Shown here: in pieces, positions 19,062-28,433 of the stretch | How the letters are laid out: each line of letters opens with the position of its first letter | Numbering within the stretch: the first letter of the stretch is position 1 | Origin: Jeotgalibaca sp. MA1X17-3 | GTDB lineage: Bacteria; Bacillota; Bacilli; Lactobacillales; Aerococcaceae | NCBI RefSeq assembly: GCF_021513155.1 | Contig: NZ_CP090983.1 | Coordinates: 2,078,501-2,142,500, forward strand | Length of the DNA: 64,000 bases | Reading direction: 5' to 3' | Program-made: the position numbers and the translations under genes | The notes under the pieces: generated by a model | What the model saw: the letters and a program-made list of their open reading frames with translations, nothing else | Databases searched by the model: none | What the model was told of the DNA's origin: nothing

Positions 19062-19772
19062 TCATCCAACTCCATAACCATAATAGTCAGATTTGCTTAA
19101 CTTTTTATTTTTCTTATCATTTAGAACGGCTCCTATTATCGTTGCTTTGGCATATTGCAATAGTTCCTTAGCTTTTAATAAATCTTTTTTATCTGTTGAA
19201 CCACTTCGGATAACAAAAACTGTTCCATCTACCCGAGCAGCCATAATTTGCGAGTCAGAAACAGGAAGGATAGGGGGCATATCAAAGATAATAAGTTGAA
19301 ATTCATCTTTAAATTTCTCTATCAATTCATTCATTTGATCGGAATCCATTAGTTCAGCAGGATTAGATGGATTTGGACCACTCGTAAGTAAGGTAAGATT
19401 TGAATGGGGTGTTGGCTGAAAGACTTGAGAAAAAGATAGATAAGGATCACTCAATAAATTTGATAATCCACTCTTGTTTTTTACTTGAAATAGCTTATGT
19501 AAGGTAGGATTACGCATATCAGAATCCACTAACAGAACTTTTTTTCCTTGTTGGGCAAAGGACATTGCTGTATTGGCACTTATGGTTGTCTTCCCTTCTC
19601 CTTCGTTAGCAGAAGTAACCATGAGCGTTTGTAAAGGACTATTAGCCATTGCAAACTGAATATTTGTACGAAGGGTCTTAAACTCTTCTGAAATAATCGA
19701 GTGCGGATTTGTGTGAGTAATAAGTGTGTCCACATCTTTCTGAGAAAATAAGTTTAATTTTTTTAACATCAT
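19062..19772 (-). CDS. cpsD: Tyrosine-protein kinase CpsD/CapB (BY-kinase)
   Basis: Cytoplasmic bacterial tyrosine kinase of 236 residues that works with CpsC to control polysaccharide chain length. Walker A is EGEGKTT, Walker A' VLLVDSDMRNP, Walker B LIIFDMPP. The C-terminus carries the autophosphorylated tyrosine cluster (SKSDYYGYGVG). It is 19 bases downstream of cpsC. A cognate PHP-type tyrosine phosphatase (CpsB) is not found anywhere in the locus. Confidence 0.93.
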   Translation of the reverse strand: MMLKKLNLFSQKDVDTLITHTNPHSIISEEFKTLRTNIQFAMANSPLQTLMVTSANEGEGKTTISANTAMSFAQQGKKVLLVDSDMRNPTLHKLFQVKNKSGLSNLLSDPYLSFSQVFQPTPHSNLTLLTSGPNPSNPAELMDSDQMNELIEKFKDEFQLIIFDMPPILPVSDSQIMAARVDGTVFVIRSGSTDKKDLLKAKELLQYAKATIIGAVLNDKKNKKLSKSDYYGYGVG

Positions 19773-19791
19773 GAATTCCTCATTTCTTCTT

Positions 19792-20553
19792 TTATCCGTT
19801 TATACTACTTTTCACTTGTTCAATAGGAACTGATTTTTCTTTTTTGTTGTCTTTTTCTGGAGATTTTACAGGTACGTGATCTTCATTTCGAATAGAGGTA
19901 ATCGTACCTAGACGGTTCCACTCTAACTGTTCTGATATAAAGTATTCATCATATACTCGTGTATCCACCATAGTAAAGATCAAAATGGATGCTACTCCTA
20001 AGACAGCTCCGGCTATTGTTCCTACAGCTTGGTTGAATTTTATATCTGGAGAAACAGAAGTGGGATTGGGGGTGGCTGGAGATAAAATAATCATATCTTT
20101 CACATTAATGATACTTCCGATACTATCCTTAAACACTTCAGCTACTGCATTGGCTATCAAGGCTGCACGATTAGGGTCTGAATCGGTTACTTTAATACTG
20201 AATATTTGGGAATCTCCCTGTGTCTGCACTTTAATTTTATCGTATAGTTCTTTAGCTGATATGGAATTTGGTAATTGTTCCATTACTTTTCCTAAAACTA
20301 CTGGATTTTCAATCATGTCTCGATAAGTACTAATCATTTGAATATTTGTATTAATTTCGCCTTGTTGCAAGGGTTCTTCTTCTGTTTGTGATCGACTAAC
20401 CAACAAACTGATTGTTGAAACATACTGCGGCTGGATAACATATGTACTTACTGTAAAAGCTAATAAAAACCCAGCTAAACTTGTCAATACGATAACAAAC
20501 CATTTGTTTTTAATTAACTTAATTAATTCAAAAACTCCAATTGTTTCTCCCAT
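19792..20553 (-). CDS. cpsC: Chain-length determinant / kinase activator CpsC (Wzz family)
   Basis: Membrane protein of 253 residues with the Wzz fold: N-terminal helix (WFVIVLTSLAGFLLAFTVS), an extracytoplasmic segment of about 140 residues, the Pro-rich motif ATPNPTSVSPDIKFN and a second helix (VGTIAGAVLGVASILIF), then a short cytoplasmic tail that would dock CpsD. The ATG at 20553 is chosen because the GGAGG site abuts the alternative ATG at 20562. Product precedes CpsD in the operon, the usual order. Confidence 0.92.
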   Translation of the reverse strand: MGETIGVFELIKLIKNKWFVIVLTSLAGFLLAFTVSTYVIQPQYVSTISLLVSRSQTEEEPLQQGEINTNIQMISTYRDMIENPVVLGKVMEQLPNSISAKELYDKIKVQTQGDSQIFSIKVTDSDPNRAALIANAVAEVFKDSIGSIINVKDMIILSPATPNPTSVSPDIKFNQAVGTIAGAVLGVASILIFTMVDTRVYDEYFISEQLEWNRLGTITSIRNEDHVPVKSPEKDNKKEKSVPIEQVKSSING

Positions 20554-20571
20554 TTTCTTCATCCTCCAATT

Positions 20572-21570
20572 TTATTGTTTCAGGACTGGATTTAAGTAGT
20601 AGTGAAGGGTTTGACGTAGACCATCTTCAAAGTCAACGACCGGTTCCCAGCCTAATTCTGTCGCAATTTTAGTATTATCGATTGCATAGCGTCGATCATG
20701 TCCGGGTCGGTCAGTTACAAATTCAATTAAATCAGGAGATTTATCTAACGCTTCAATAATGAGTTTAACTATTTCTAAGTTTGTTTTTTCTGTTTTCCCG
20801 CCAATATTGTAGACTTCGCCTTCTCTCCCTTTTTTCAATACGAAATGAATTCCCCGACAATGATCATAAACATGGAGCCAATCTCTTACTTGTAAACCAT
20901 TTCCATAAATTGGTAATTTCTTGTCTTGCATACATTGAGTAATCATGAGTGGGATGAGCTTTTCAGTATCTTGATGAGGTCCATAGTTATTACTGCAACG
21001 AGTAATATTCATAGGTAGACCATATGTTTCGTTGTACGCGCGGACCAGCAAATCAGCACTGGCTTTTGAGGCTGAGTAAGGACTATTCGGTTGAAGTGGC
21101 GTTTCTTCAGTAAATGAACCTGTTTCTGGTAATGTTCCATAAACTTCGTCCGTTGAAACTTGAAGAAACTTCACACCTGGTCGAAAACTCCGATCGTTTT
21201 TATCATTTATATTTATTTTCCAGGCGGTCATCGCTGCATCCAAAAGACTTTGTGTTCCTAAAACATTCGTAGAAAAGAATAATTCTGAGTCATCAATACT
21301 TCGGTCTACATGAGATTCTGCTGCAAAGTTTACAACCGTATCAATTTGATAAAGCGAGAAGATTTCATCCATTTTTTCACGATTGCGAATATCTGCATGA
21401 ATGAAATGATAATGAGGATGTGCTTCGAAATCGGCGATATTTTCGTACTTCCCTGCATAGGTGAGCGCATCTACGTTTATGATTGTTGCATCCGGATACT
21501 CTTCCATCATGTAATGAATAAAGTTACTACCAATAAATCCTGCTCCACCTGTTACGAGTATATTTTCCAC
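20572..21570 (-). CDS. rfbB: dTDP-glucose 4,6-dehydratase
   Basis: Extended SDR enzyme of 332 residues that converts dTDP-glucose to dTDP-4-keto-6-deoxyglucose. NAD-binding motif GGAGFIGSNF, the STDEVYG active-site strand, and the catalytic YSASK (in NSPYSASKASAD) are all present. Overlaps the end of rfbA by 19 bases. No rfbC or rfbD (rhamnose branch) is in the window, so the product is more likely to feed the adjacent VioA-like aminotransferase than dTDP-rhamnose. Confidence 0.95.
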   Translation of the reverse strand: MENILVTGGAGFIGSNFIHYMMEEYPDATIINVDALTYAGKYENIADFEAHPHYHFIHADIRNREKMDEIFSLYQIDTVVNFAAESHVDRSIDDSELFFSTNVLGTQSLLDAAMTAWKININDKNDRSFRPGVKFLQVSTDEVYGTLPETGSFTEETPLQPNSPYSASKASADLLVRAYNETYGLPMNITRCSNNYGPHQDTEKLIPLMITQCMQDKKLPIYGNGLQVRDWLHVYDHCRGIHFVLKKGREGEVYNIGGKTEKTNLEIVKLIIEALDKSPDLIEFVTDRPGHDRRYAIDNTKIATELGWEPVVDFEDGLRQTLHYYLNPVLKQ

Positions 21571-22439
21571 TTTGAGCCCTCCAATATTTTCAGTAAGTAC
21601 TGTCCATAGTCGGTCATCGATAAAGATTCTCCAATTTCCCTTAGCTGTTTATCATTTAGAAACCCTCTTCGCCAGGCAATTTCTTCCAAACAAGAAATAT
21701 ATAATCCTTGTCTCGTTTGTATCATTTCAACATACTCTGCTGCGGTTAGAATTCCTCCTGGTGTTCCTGTATCCAGCCATGCCATCCCTCTTCCTAAAGG
21801 AATAACTGCTAATTCATTCATTTCCATGTACGCATTATTGATCGCCGTAATTTCTATCTCTCCTCTTTCAGAGGGTTCAACAGATTTAGCAATTTCTACG
21901 ACTCGATTATCATAGAAATAAAGACCAGGAACTGCATAATTTGACTTAGGATGAGTTGGTTTTTCTTCAATCGAAATAGCTTTAAAAAATTCATCAAATT
22001 CAACCACTCCAAAGGCAGTAGGATCACTTACTTCATATCCAAAAATGACTGCGCCTGTATCTAGATTTTTAGCTTCTTGTAAAACTTTCGTAAAATCCTG
22101 ACCATAAAAGAAATTATCTCCTAGAATTAAACAAACATCATCATTTCCGATAAATTCTTCCCCTAAAAGAAATGCATCTGCTAATCCTCTTGGTTTGTGT
22201 TGAACTTGATACGATAACTTAATTCCTAAACGGTCACCATTTCCTAATAGCCTTTCAAAAATAGGAAGATCGTTTGGTGTAGAAATTATTAAAATCTCAC
22301 TAATTCCTGCCAAAAGTAACGTACTTAACGGATAGTAAATCATCGGTTTATCATAAATAGGTAATAGTTGTTTGGAAATTGCCTGTGTCATGGGATATAG
22401 TCTGGTTCCTCTTCCCCCTGCTAAAATAATGCCTTTCAT
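21552..22439 (-). CDS. rfbA: Glucose-1-phosphate thymidylyltransferase
   Basis: Nucleotidyltransferase of 295 residues making dTDP-glucose from glucose-1-phosphate and dTTP. The signature ILAGGRGTRLYPMT with catalytic Arg, the KQLLPIYDKPMIYYPL segment, LGDNFFYG and EEKPTHPKSNYAVPGLYFYD are complete. Length equals the RmlA norm. It lies between the VioA-like aminotransferase and rfbB, giving three successive steps of one nucleotide-sugar pathway. Confidence 0.95.
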   Translation of the reverse strand: MKGIILAGGRGTRLYPMTQAISKQLLPIYDKPMIYYPLSTLLLAGISEILIISTPNDLPIFERLLGNGDRLGIKLSYQVQHKPRGLADAFLLGEEFIGNDDVCLILGDNFFYGQDFTKVLQEAKNLDTGAVIFGYEVSDPTAFGVVEFDEFFKAISIEEKPTHPKSNYAVPGLYFYDNRVVEIAKSVEPSERGEIEITAINNAYMEMNELAVIPLGRGMAWLDTGTPGGILTAAEYVEMIQTRQGLYISCLEEIAWRRGFLNDKQLREIGESLSMTDYGQYLLKILEGSKWKIYS

Positions 22440-22458
22440 CAGTTTTTTCTCCTTTCTC

Positions 22459-23601
22459 CTATTTCAGATTTAATTGACTACTTTGCTCTTTTTCACTTTT
22501 TAATGGACTCATTTCACGAATCATCTTACTAATTTTCTTTACTTCTACAAGTGATAGATCGGCATACAGTGGTAACGTGATCACTTGGTCTGCAATTCGT
22601 TTAGCAACCGGATTCTCTTCACTACAACTTAAATGTTTATAGCAGTCGTAATCACTAATTAATGGATAAAAATACTTACGAACAATAACTCCTTTTTCAG
22701 CCAGTGCATCCACTACTTCATTACGATTCCAACCTTCTCCTTCAAACACAATTGGGAAGTATGCGTAATTCGTCTTTACCCCTTCTTGATGCTGAATCAA
22801 ACGTAATCCTGGTACATCAGCTAACTCATTCATGTAGCATTCAACGATTGCTTGTCTTTTTGCAATCTCTCCTGTTACATAAGGTAAGTTCGTAATTCCC
22901 ATTGCTGCTTGAAACTCATTCATTTTTGCATTTCCGCCGACATATTCGACTGTTTCTGTACCGGTAATTCCAAAGTTTTTCAGATGGTTCAGTCTCTCGT
23001 TCAACCACTCATCTTGGAAGGTTACTGCTCCTCCTTCAATCGTATTAAAAACTTTTGTAGCATGGAAACTGAACATCGCTGCATCTCCGAAATTTGCAAT
23101 TCCTTTTCCATTCACTTCTACCCCAAAAGCATGAGCTGCATCATAAATCACTTTTAAATTATGTTTTTTGGCAATACGTTCAATTTCTTCTACGTCACAT
23201 ACGGTTCCATACACATGAACCGGAACAATAGCAGATGTTCGCTCGGTAATTAAGCTTTCGATTTTACTAGCATCCATCGTATACGTTTCTGGATCAATGT
23301 CACAAAATACAGGGATCAATCCATTTCGAACAATCGCATGTGTGGTAGATGAAAAAGTGAATGGTGTCGTAATAACTTCACCACTCAAATCAAAAGCAGC
23401 AATTGCATCTTCCAAAGCGAGATGTCCATTTGTAAATAAAGACAAATGTGGCGTCTTCAGATAATCCATTAACAGATCCGCTAATTTTTCATGCTTTTCT
23501 CCCATATTTGTGAGCCAATGAGAATCCCACAAACCACGGATTTCTTCTATGTATCTTTCAAAAGGAGGCATGGAGGAACGAGTTACTTGTATTTTCTTCA
23601 T
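22459..23601 (-). CDS. vioA: DegT/DnrJ/EryC1-family sugar aminotransferase, VioA-like
   Basis: PLP-dependent nucleotide-sugar transaminase of 380 residues. The PLP lysine is in SFHATKVFNTIEGGA, the cofactor Asp in VIYDAAHAFG. The opening (MKKIQVTRSSMPPFERYIEE, then IWDSHWLTN-like GLWDSHWLTNMG) closely follows E. coli VioA, which aminates dTDP-4-keto-6-deoxyglucose at C4 to give dTDP-Qui4N (viosamine). Adjacent rfbA and rfbB provide exactly that substrate. A PglE-like role on a UDP-linked 4-keto sugar from the CapD-type enzyme at 33785-35698 is the alternative. The stop overlaps the start region of the downstream glycosyltransferase neighbourhood by four bases upstream (23598/23601). Confidence 0.85.
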   Translation of the reverse strand: MKKIQVTRSSMPPFERYIEEIRGLWDSHWLTNMGEKHEKLADLLMDYLKTPHLSLFTNGHLALEDAIAAFDLSGEVITTPFTFSSTTHAIVRNGLIPVFCDIDPETYTMDASKIESLITERTSAIVPVHVYGTVCDVEEIERIAKKHNLKVIYDAAHAFGVEVNGKGIANFGDAAMFSFHATKVFNTIEGGAVTFQDEWLNERLNHLKNFGITGTETVEYVGGNAKMNEFQAAMGITNLPYVTGEIAKRQAIVECYMNELADVPGLRLIQHQEGVKTNYAYFPIVFEGEGWNRNEVVDALAEKGVIVRKYFYPLISDYDCYKHLSCSEENPVAKRIADQVITLPLYADLSLVEVKKISKMIREMSPLKSEKEQSSQLNLK

Positions 23602-24653
23602 ATCAATTCAACTCCCATATTTTTTGTGTCCGTCTCTAGTGGAATGGAAAATTCACTCACAGGAAATGTTTCCTTAGGTTTAAAAATATATAGTTTTCCA
23701 GTTTCTTTTAGCCAATCGTTAAAGGTAAGTGTAAAAGGTAGGTAATAAGATACGTGTAGTTTTATTTTTTGTGTGAGGGGTAATTCGTTGTATAAATCGC
23801 GGTATGTTGGAGACTTTATTTTTCTTAATCTTTTATTTGTTAGTAACAATATGAATTCATCATGAAATATTTGATTCTCGACAGCTTCTGTATATTGATA
23901 CTCCGTGTCACTATCAAAATCTTGTAAGGTCCTTCTTAACTCTTCATAATGTTTTTTTCTTTTTTCAGAATCCAAATATACCGTACGAGTCCAAGAATTC
24001 AATGCTGCTCTTCGATAGGCAGACATCACTTCATTCTTATAGTAGATTTTTCCATGTAGAGCAAAGAATAATAAGAGAGGATAATCAGAAACGGGAGCAT
24101 CAAAGTACCAATCAGGCATTTGGTTGTTTTCGATATGTTCATTTCGAAAGAGCATAGAATTTTGAGCAAATTTACCATCTAAATAAATAGCCTCTTCTAC
24201 TTCTAAAAAATGATCTTCTGAAAAAGCTCTTCGTTCGCCAATTATTTTTTCTCCTGATTCATTAATCGTTTTATCTGCATGAATATAGGCACTAACGTGT
24301 GGATGCTCTTCCATAAAATCAACTTGCTTTTGTAATTTGCCAGGATCTGTCCAGTAGTCATCCCCTTCACAGTACGCTACATATTTTCCTGAAGCTCTCG
24401 TAAAGTTGTAGACGTAATCAATTTCGATACCTTGTGACATTTTATTTTCCTTTTGAAGAATAGGTTTTATAATGGTAGGATACATCTTTTGATACTCTCG
24501 AATGACATCCGCAGTGCGGTCAGTCGAAGCATCATCATGAATTAATATTTCAAACGGAAAATAAGTTTTTTGCATTAAAAAGCTTTCTAAGGTATTCGCA
24601 ATATATGTTTCTTGGTTATACGTGATACAACAGATACTGACTAATGGTTTCAT
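23598..24653 (-). CDS. Family 2 glycosyltransferase
   Basis: Cytoplasmic GT-A glycosyltransferase of about 351 residues that would add one sugar to the lipid-linked repeat unit. Motifs: VSICCITYNQETYI at the N-terminus, IHDDASTD (nucleotide Asp), and CEGDDYW (metal-binding D-x-D equivalent). The C-terminal third is helical and Lys-rich and may touch the membrane. ATG 24653 with AAGGAATG upstream is preferred to the ATG at 24683. It overlaps the start of the VioA-like gene by four bases. Donor and acceptor are unknown. Confidence 0.85.
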   Translation of the reverse strand: MKPLVSICCITYNQETYIANTLESFLMQKTYFPFEILIHDDASTDRTADVIREYQKMYPTIIKPILQKENKMSQGIEIDYVYNFTRASGKYVAYCEGDDYWTDPGKLQKQVDFMEEHPHVSAYIHADKTINESGEKIIGERRAFSEDHFLEVEEAIYLDGKFAQNSMLFRNEHIENNQMPDWYFDAPVSDYPLLLFFALHGKIYYKNEVMSAYRRAALNSWTRTVYLDSEKRKKHYEELRRTLQDFDSDTEYQYTEAVENQIFHDEFILLLTNKRLRKIKSPTYRDLYNELPLTQKIKLHVSYYLPFTLTFNDWLKETGKLYIFKPKETFPVSEFSIPLETDTKNMGVELI

Positions 24654-24689
24654 TATTTTGCATTCCTTTCTTATGAAAAACATTCTCTT

Positions 24690-25970
24690 CTAAGGAGAGT
24701 CTTTTATTCTTAAGGGTCGGATATTTGCCACGGGAAATGAGTAAAAAACCATCATTCCTAGTAAAAGCCAAAAGATTCTAGAATAGTTAAATGAAACTGC
24801 CATCGATCCGATTAGAAATGTAAAAAACATTTCTTTTACAGTTAAGGACCATTGCTCATTTCTTTTATCTGCTACCGGTGAGAAAAATACTTTGCCCATA
24901 TAAATCAACAACACACTGGTTATCGGAAGTCCCCATTCAGCAGCCATGGTAATAAAGGTGTTATGAGCAATATTTGCATCTTCAGTAATCAATCCAGCCA
25001 ATCGTAGATAATTTTGACCAATCCCTACTCCCGTTATAGGATGCGTTTTAATGAGTTGGATTCCGGTTTCCCATTGGATGTTCCGACTGGATCCTCCTCC
25101 AGAAACAGCTTGTTCAAAATCTGTTAGTAACATCTGTACGCGAGAAAAGATCGGAAATCTTTGGGCTACTAGATCTAATGCAGATAAAAGAAGTTGTAAG
25201 ATAAAAGGGGAAAAAAGTAAGAGGATAGAGAGTGCTAATAAAATATAAAATAAATTAATTCCTTTTAACTTTCCTTCTTTAACAGAATGAATTACTTTAA
25301 TAAGGAATAGACAGAATAAAGTAACGAATCCGGTTTTCGAACCAGAACTAAAAATAGATAGAATCAAAATGACGATACTCGCATATTTTAACCAGGGCTG
25401 TTTTGTTTTAATTCTTAAAACAACAGCTAAAGCTGCACATTGAATGACTGCAAAGTAATTAGGGTCATTCATGAAGCCCGTTAAGCGAGAGCCCATATAG
25501 AGCATTTTGTCTGATAAACTGGGAATTCTTATAAAAAATAAAGAAATCCCAATCAAACCAATCAGGGTGGAAGCTATTAAAAACCATTTTAAAAGATGCT
25601 CGGTTAACTTTATTTTGGCAACTTGAATTCCTACACTAAAGTACAATAAAGATACAAATAGTTTAAAGTAGTCCTTTAGCAAGTCTTTGCGTCCAATTTC
25701 AATTTGATGAATCCCAGGAATGTGAAGAATACTGTTCATTAATAAAAAGAAAGAGAATAGAAAGAACAGAGCGAACGTTCTTGCTGGCAAGTCCAGTAAT
25801 TGATTCATCAATAATAGTAAAAGAATCATGACAATAGTAATATCAGCAAGAGATAAGTTAAACCCGAACATCACATTCGATTGATTCAAAAAGATTCCTA
25901 GTATACTTATAAAAAATATCAGAGAACGATTATTATCTGTAGCTTGTACGTTCACTTTCTCTAACTCCAT
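24690..25970 (-). CDS. O-antigen/capsule polymerase Wzy
   Basis: Integral membrane protein of 426 residues with about 11-12 helices and a large loop between residues about 255 and 310 containing GVGIGQNYLRLAG and IAHNTFITMAAEWG, the O-antigen ligase/polymerase (Wzy_C) signature. It polymerises repeat units after flipping. It is the only candidate polymerase in the locus, consistent with a Wzx/Wzy mechanism. Confidence 0.85.
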   Translation of the reverse strand: MELEKVNVQATDNNRSLIFFISILGIFLNQSNVMFGFNLSLADITIVMILLLLLMNQLLDLPARTFALFFLFSFFLLMNSILHIPGIHQIEIGRKDLLKDYFKLFVSLLYFSVGIQVAKIKLTEHLLKWFLIASTLIGLIGISLFFIRIPSLSDKMLYMGSRLTGFMNDPNYFAVIQCAALAVVLRIKTKQPWLKYASIVILILSIFSSGSKTGFVTLFCLFLIKVIHSVKEGKLKGINLFYILLALSILLLFSPFILQLLLSALDLVAQRFPIFSRVQMLLTDFEQAVSGGGSSRNIQWETGIQLIKTHPITGVGIGQNYLRLAGLITEDANIAHNTFITMAAEWGLPITSVLLIYMGKVFFSPVADKRNEQWSLTVKEMFFTFLIGSMAVSFNYSRIFWLLLGMMVFYSFPVANIRPLRIKDSP

Positions 25971-26015
25971 ATGAGATCACCTTAACTTTTTTCATATTGT
26001 TGTTCCTCAATCATG

Positions 26016-27182
26016 TTAGTTTAAAATTTTGACAGGACTTTCTTTTGCAAGAGTTCCTTTATCCGTTTCCATGTACGTACTGTAAATGATATCCAATTCA
26101 TCCATTACTGATTGAAGCGAATAAGCTTCCATTAACTGGATACTTCTTCGACCAAACCTTTTCTTTAGCAATTCATTGCTAGCGAGACTTTGAATTCCTT
26201 CTACGAATGTATCCACATCATCTATTTCAGTTACATACCCATTTACATTTTGATGAACTAAATCTTTGTTTCCTCTACAAGCAGTAACAACTAAAGGTAA
26301 TCCAGTCGCCATAGCTTCCATTACGTTCACTGGCAGTCCTTCTTGTCGAGAGCTTGAGACTGCAATATCACTGAGCTGCATCAGCTTATCTACATCACTT
26401 CTATATCCTAGTAAATGGATTTTATCAGCTAGACCAAATTGATTGATTTCTGCTTGATACTGATCATGAAGATCTCCTTTTCCAACCAAAAGTAATTTTA
26501 CTTGCGGATAGTCTTCTTGAAGTTCTCGCATCACTTTTATTAGCATCGATTGATTTTTCCTTGGAGATAATTCCGCTACGTAAATCATGACAAAATCATC
26601 TGGACTTATATCATATTCTTTCCGCAGAGCTTGTTTTCTTCCAGATGTTGGTGGCTGGAACCGTTCTAAATCTACACCTACTCCATGAACAAATTTAATT
26701 TCAGTAGCTTTAAATTTTCTTTCATGGGCAGCTTGAAAGTCTTCTTCATTCATCGTAATCAAACAGTCTGTAAAACTAGCTAGTAATTTTTCAATTGGAT
26801 AATAAATAATCCAATTCTGAACGGGCGCGCCTTTAAAGAAATGGAACCCATGTGCGGTGTAGAGGACTTTTGTACCTTCTTTACGAAGACTTTTTGCGGC
26901 AAGTCTGGTTAAAACGGCCCCCATGGGAGTATGACAATGAACAATGTCATATTGATTACTCTCGAGTAAGAGTTTTAGCACCTTGTAAGCTTCCCAACTA
27001 TTTACTTTAAGTGGCTTTCTTTCAAAAGGGACATTGAATTTTTGATCTACTCCTTCTAACTGAGTAGCTCCATTACTGGCTACATGTACTTCATATCCTT
27101 GTTCTTTAAACCATTGAATGTGGGGCATGTGAAAGTGGAGGATATGACTATCTACGGTGGCTGTAAAAAGTACTTTTTTCAT
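26016..27182 (-). CDS. Family 4 glycosyltransferase (EpsD/CapJ-like)
   Basis: Retaining GT-B glycosyltransferase of 388 residues. N-terminal acceptor domain with the G-T4-like opening KKVLFTATVDSHILHFH and the glycosyltransferase family 4 segment CHTPMGAVLTRLAA; C-terminal donor domain with LLLVGKGDLHDQY and the E-x7-E type SSSRQEGLPVNVMEAMATGLP. Resembles EpsD-type enzymes in Gram-positive exopolysaccharide loci. It is transcribed between the first FemAB-like gene and Wzy. Confidence 0.9.
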   Translation of the reverse strand: MKKVLFTATVDSHILHFHMPHIQWFKEQGYEVHVASNGATQLEGVDQKFNVPFERKPLKVNSWEAYKVLKLLLESNQYDIVHCHTPMGAVLTRLAAKSLRKEGTKVLYTAHGFHFFKGAPVQNWIIYYPIEKLLASFTDCLITMNEEDFQAAHERKFKATEIKFVHGVGVDLERFQPPTSGRKQALRKEYDISPDDFVMIYVAELSPRKNQSMLIKVMRELQEDYPQVKLLLVGKGDLHDQYQAEINQFGLADKIHLLGYRSDVDKLMQLSDIAVSSSRQEGLPVNVMEAMATGLPLVVTACRGNKDLVHQNVNGYVTEIDDVDTFVEGIQSLASNELLKKRFGRRSIQLMEAYSLQSVMDELDIIYSTYMETDKGTLAKESPVKILN

Positions 27183-27263
27183 AAGTGTAGTCCTTTCTTA
27201 ACTGTTTGATCAGTTAATGAGATGAGGGGAGAAACGTGGGTTATTGAGGGGTATTCTAATTTT

Positions 27264-28298
27264 TTACGATCGGTAGAGTGGATAAAATAAACTATCTGGT
27301 TCATAATTTCCTTGCTGACTTCGCATATCAGTTAGTTGTTTATAGACTTCGGGAAGGTGAGTTTTTTTACCAATATAAAAGGGAACTTGTCCTTGTTGAG
27401 AAAATTTTGTTTTATATTGATAGAGACTATCCTCTCCTCGGTACCCTCCACCAAAAATATAGTATTCTTTTCCAGCTTGTTTCAGGTAGTTGATAATTTC
27501 ATAGTCTAGATAACTAGCCGCTTTATAAGTACTGTATTCGCGGAGGGCCCCTCCTAAAAAGTAATAAGCATATTGATCGCCGAAAAGAATTAATCGTGTA
27601 CCAATGATTTTTCCACCCAAACGTGCATGAACGTAAAGGTAATGGCCATCCATTGTTTCATGAATTTGTTCGAAAAATGACTTATCAAAATAGTAAAATC
27701 CTTTTGCATCATGCCAATCCATTGTCGCTGTGTATACCTCTAGAAATTCGTCTAGATATTTACCAGTTGGATCAAAAACTATTTCTACCTCTAACCGTTC
27801 TGCTCTTCTTACTGATTGAAGAATACTTTTATGAAAGTCTTCTTCTTTATTTTTCTTTAAATCACGAACGATATGTGGGCCAATCAGCTGTACCTCTCCA
27901 TTAAACTGTTTCCAAATCTCTTCATTATCAAAAAGATGGAAACGAACAAACTCGGAGATGATTTGTTCTTGAATACAATACTGATGAAACGCTTCAAAAT
28001 ATTCCTTTAATAATTGCGTAACATTTGTAGTCTCTAATACTACGGGGCCACCATATCCATACGCTGTGGTGATATCATAATACTCTTGACCTTTTATTTT
28101 ATAAGGAATTTTTCTTTTAATAAAAATATTTTTCACTTTACCGTATGGGGAGACGAAATCGAATACTCTTACTTCTCCCTCTTCTTTTTCTTCAAATAAT
28201 TTTGCATATACTTTCGTTAAATAAATATCTTTTAATTCTTGTGAGGAGGCATTTTTATCGAATGATAAATTGATTGAGTTCTTATTTATTTGTTTCAT
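27264..28298 (-). CDS. FemAB/GNAT-like acyl- or aminoacyltransferase, paralogue 1
   Basis: A 344-residue protein of the FemAB/BioF2-like (Acetyltransf_6) double-GNAT fold, first of three tandem relatives. Shared motifs with the other two: YDITTAYGYGGP near residue 85, SEFVRFHLFDNEE, GPHIVRDLKKN, SVRRAERL, YYFDKSFFEQI, YIFGGGYRGEDSLYQYK, PFYIGKKTH and the terminal FYPLYRS. FemX relatives use aminoacyl-tRNA to build peptide bridges; related capsule enzymes acylate amino sugars. Because the locus makes a predicted 4-amino sugar, N-acylation of that sugar is plausible. ATG 28298 follows AAGGAAGG; the ATG at 28334 has no ribosome site. Exact donor unknown. Confidence 0.75.
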   Translation of the reverse strand: MKQINKNSINLSFDKNASSQELKDIYLTKVYAKLFEEKEEGEVRVFDFVSPYGKVKNIFIKRKIPYKIKGQEYYDITTAYGYGGPVVLETTNVTQLLKEYFEAFHQYCIQEQIISEFVRFHLFDNEEIWKQFNGEVQLIGPHIVRDLKKNKEEDFHKSILQSVRRAERLEVEIVFDPTGKYLDEFLEVYTATMDWHDAKGFYYFDKSFFEQIHETMDGHYLYVHARLGGKIIGTRLILFGDQYAYYFLGGALREYSTYKAASYLDYEIINYLKQAGKEYYIFGGGYRGEDSLYQYKTKFSQQGQVPFYIGKKTHLPEVYKQLTDMRSQQGNYEPDSLFYPLYRS

Positions 28299-28328
28299 AT
28301 TAATAAACCTTCCTTCACTACACCCTAA

Positions 28329-28356
28329 GCACAAAGAATATTCATTATTTTGTGCT
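28329..28356. repeat. Small inverted repeat between FemAB-like genes 1 and 2
   Basis: AGCACAAA and TTTGTGCT separated by 12 AT-rich bases form a hairpin in the 135-base spacer. It lacks a clear T-tract, so it may be an mRNA-processing or partial attenuation element rather than a full terminator. Confidence 0.4.
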
Positions 28357-28433
28357 GGTATGGAAGTGTTATTTTTAATCTTTTATGGAGAAGGAGTTTT
28401 AATTAGACTATTTAAAACTATTATAAAAATTTT

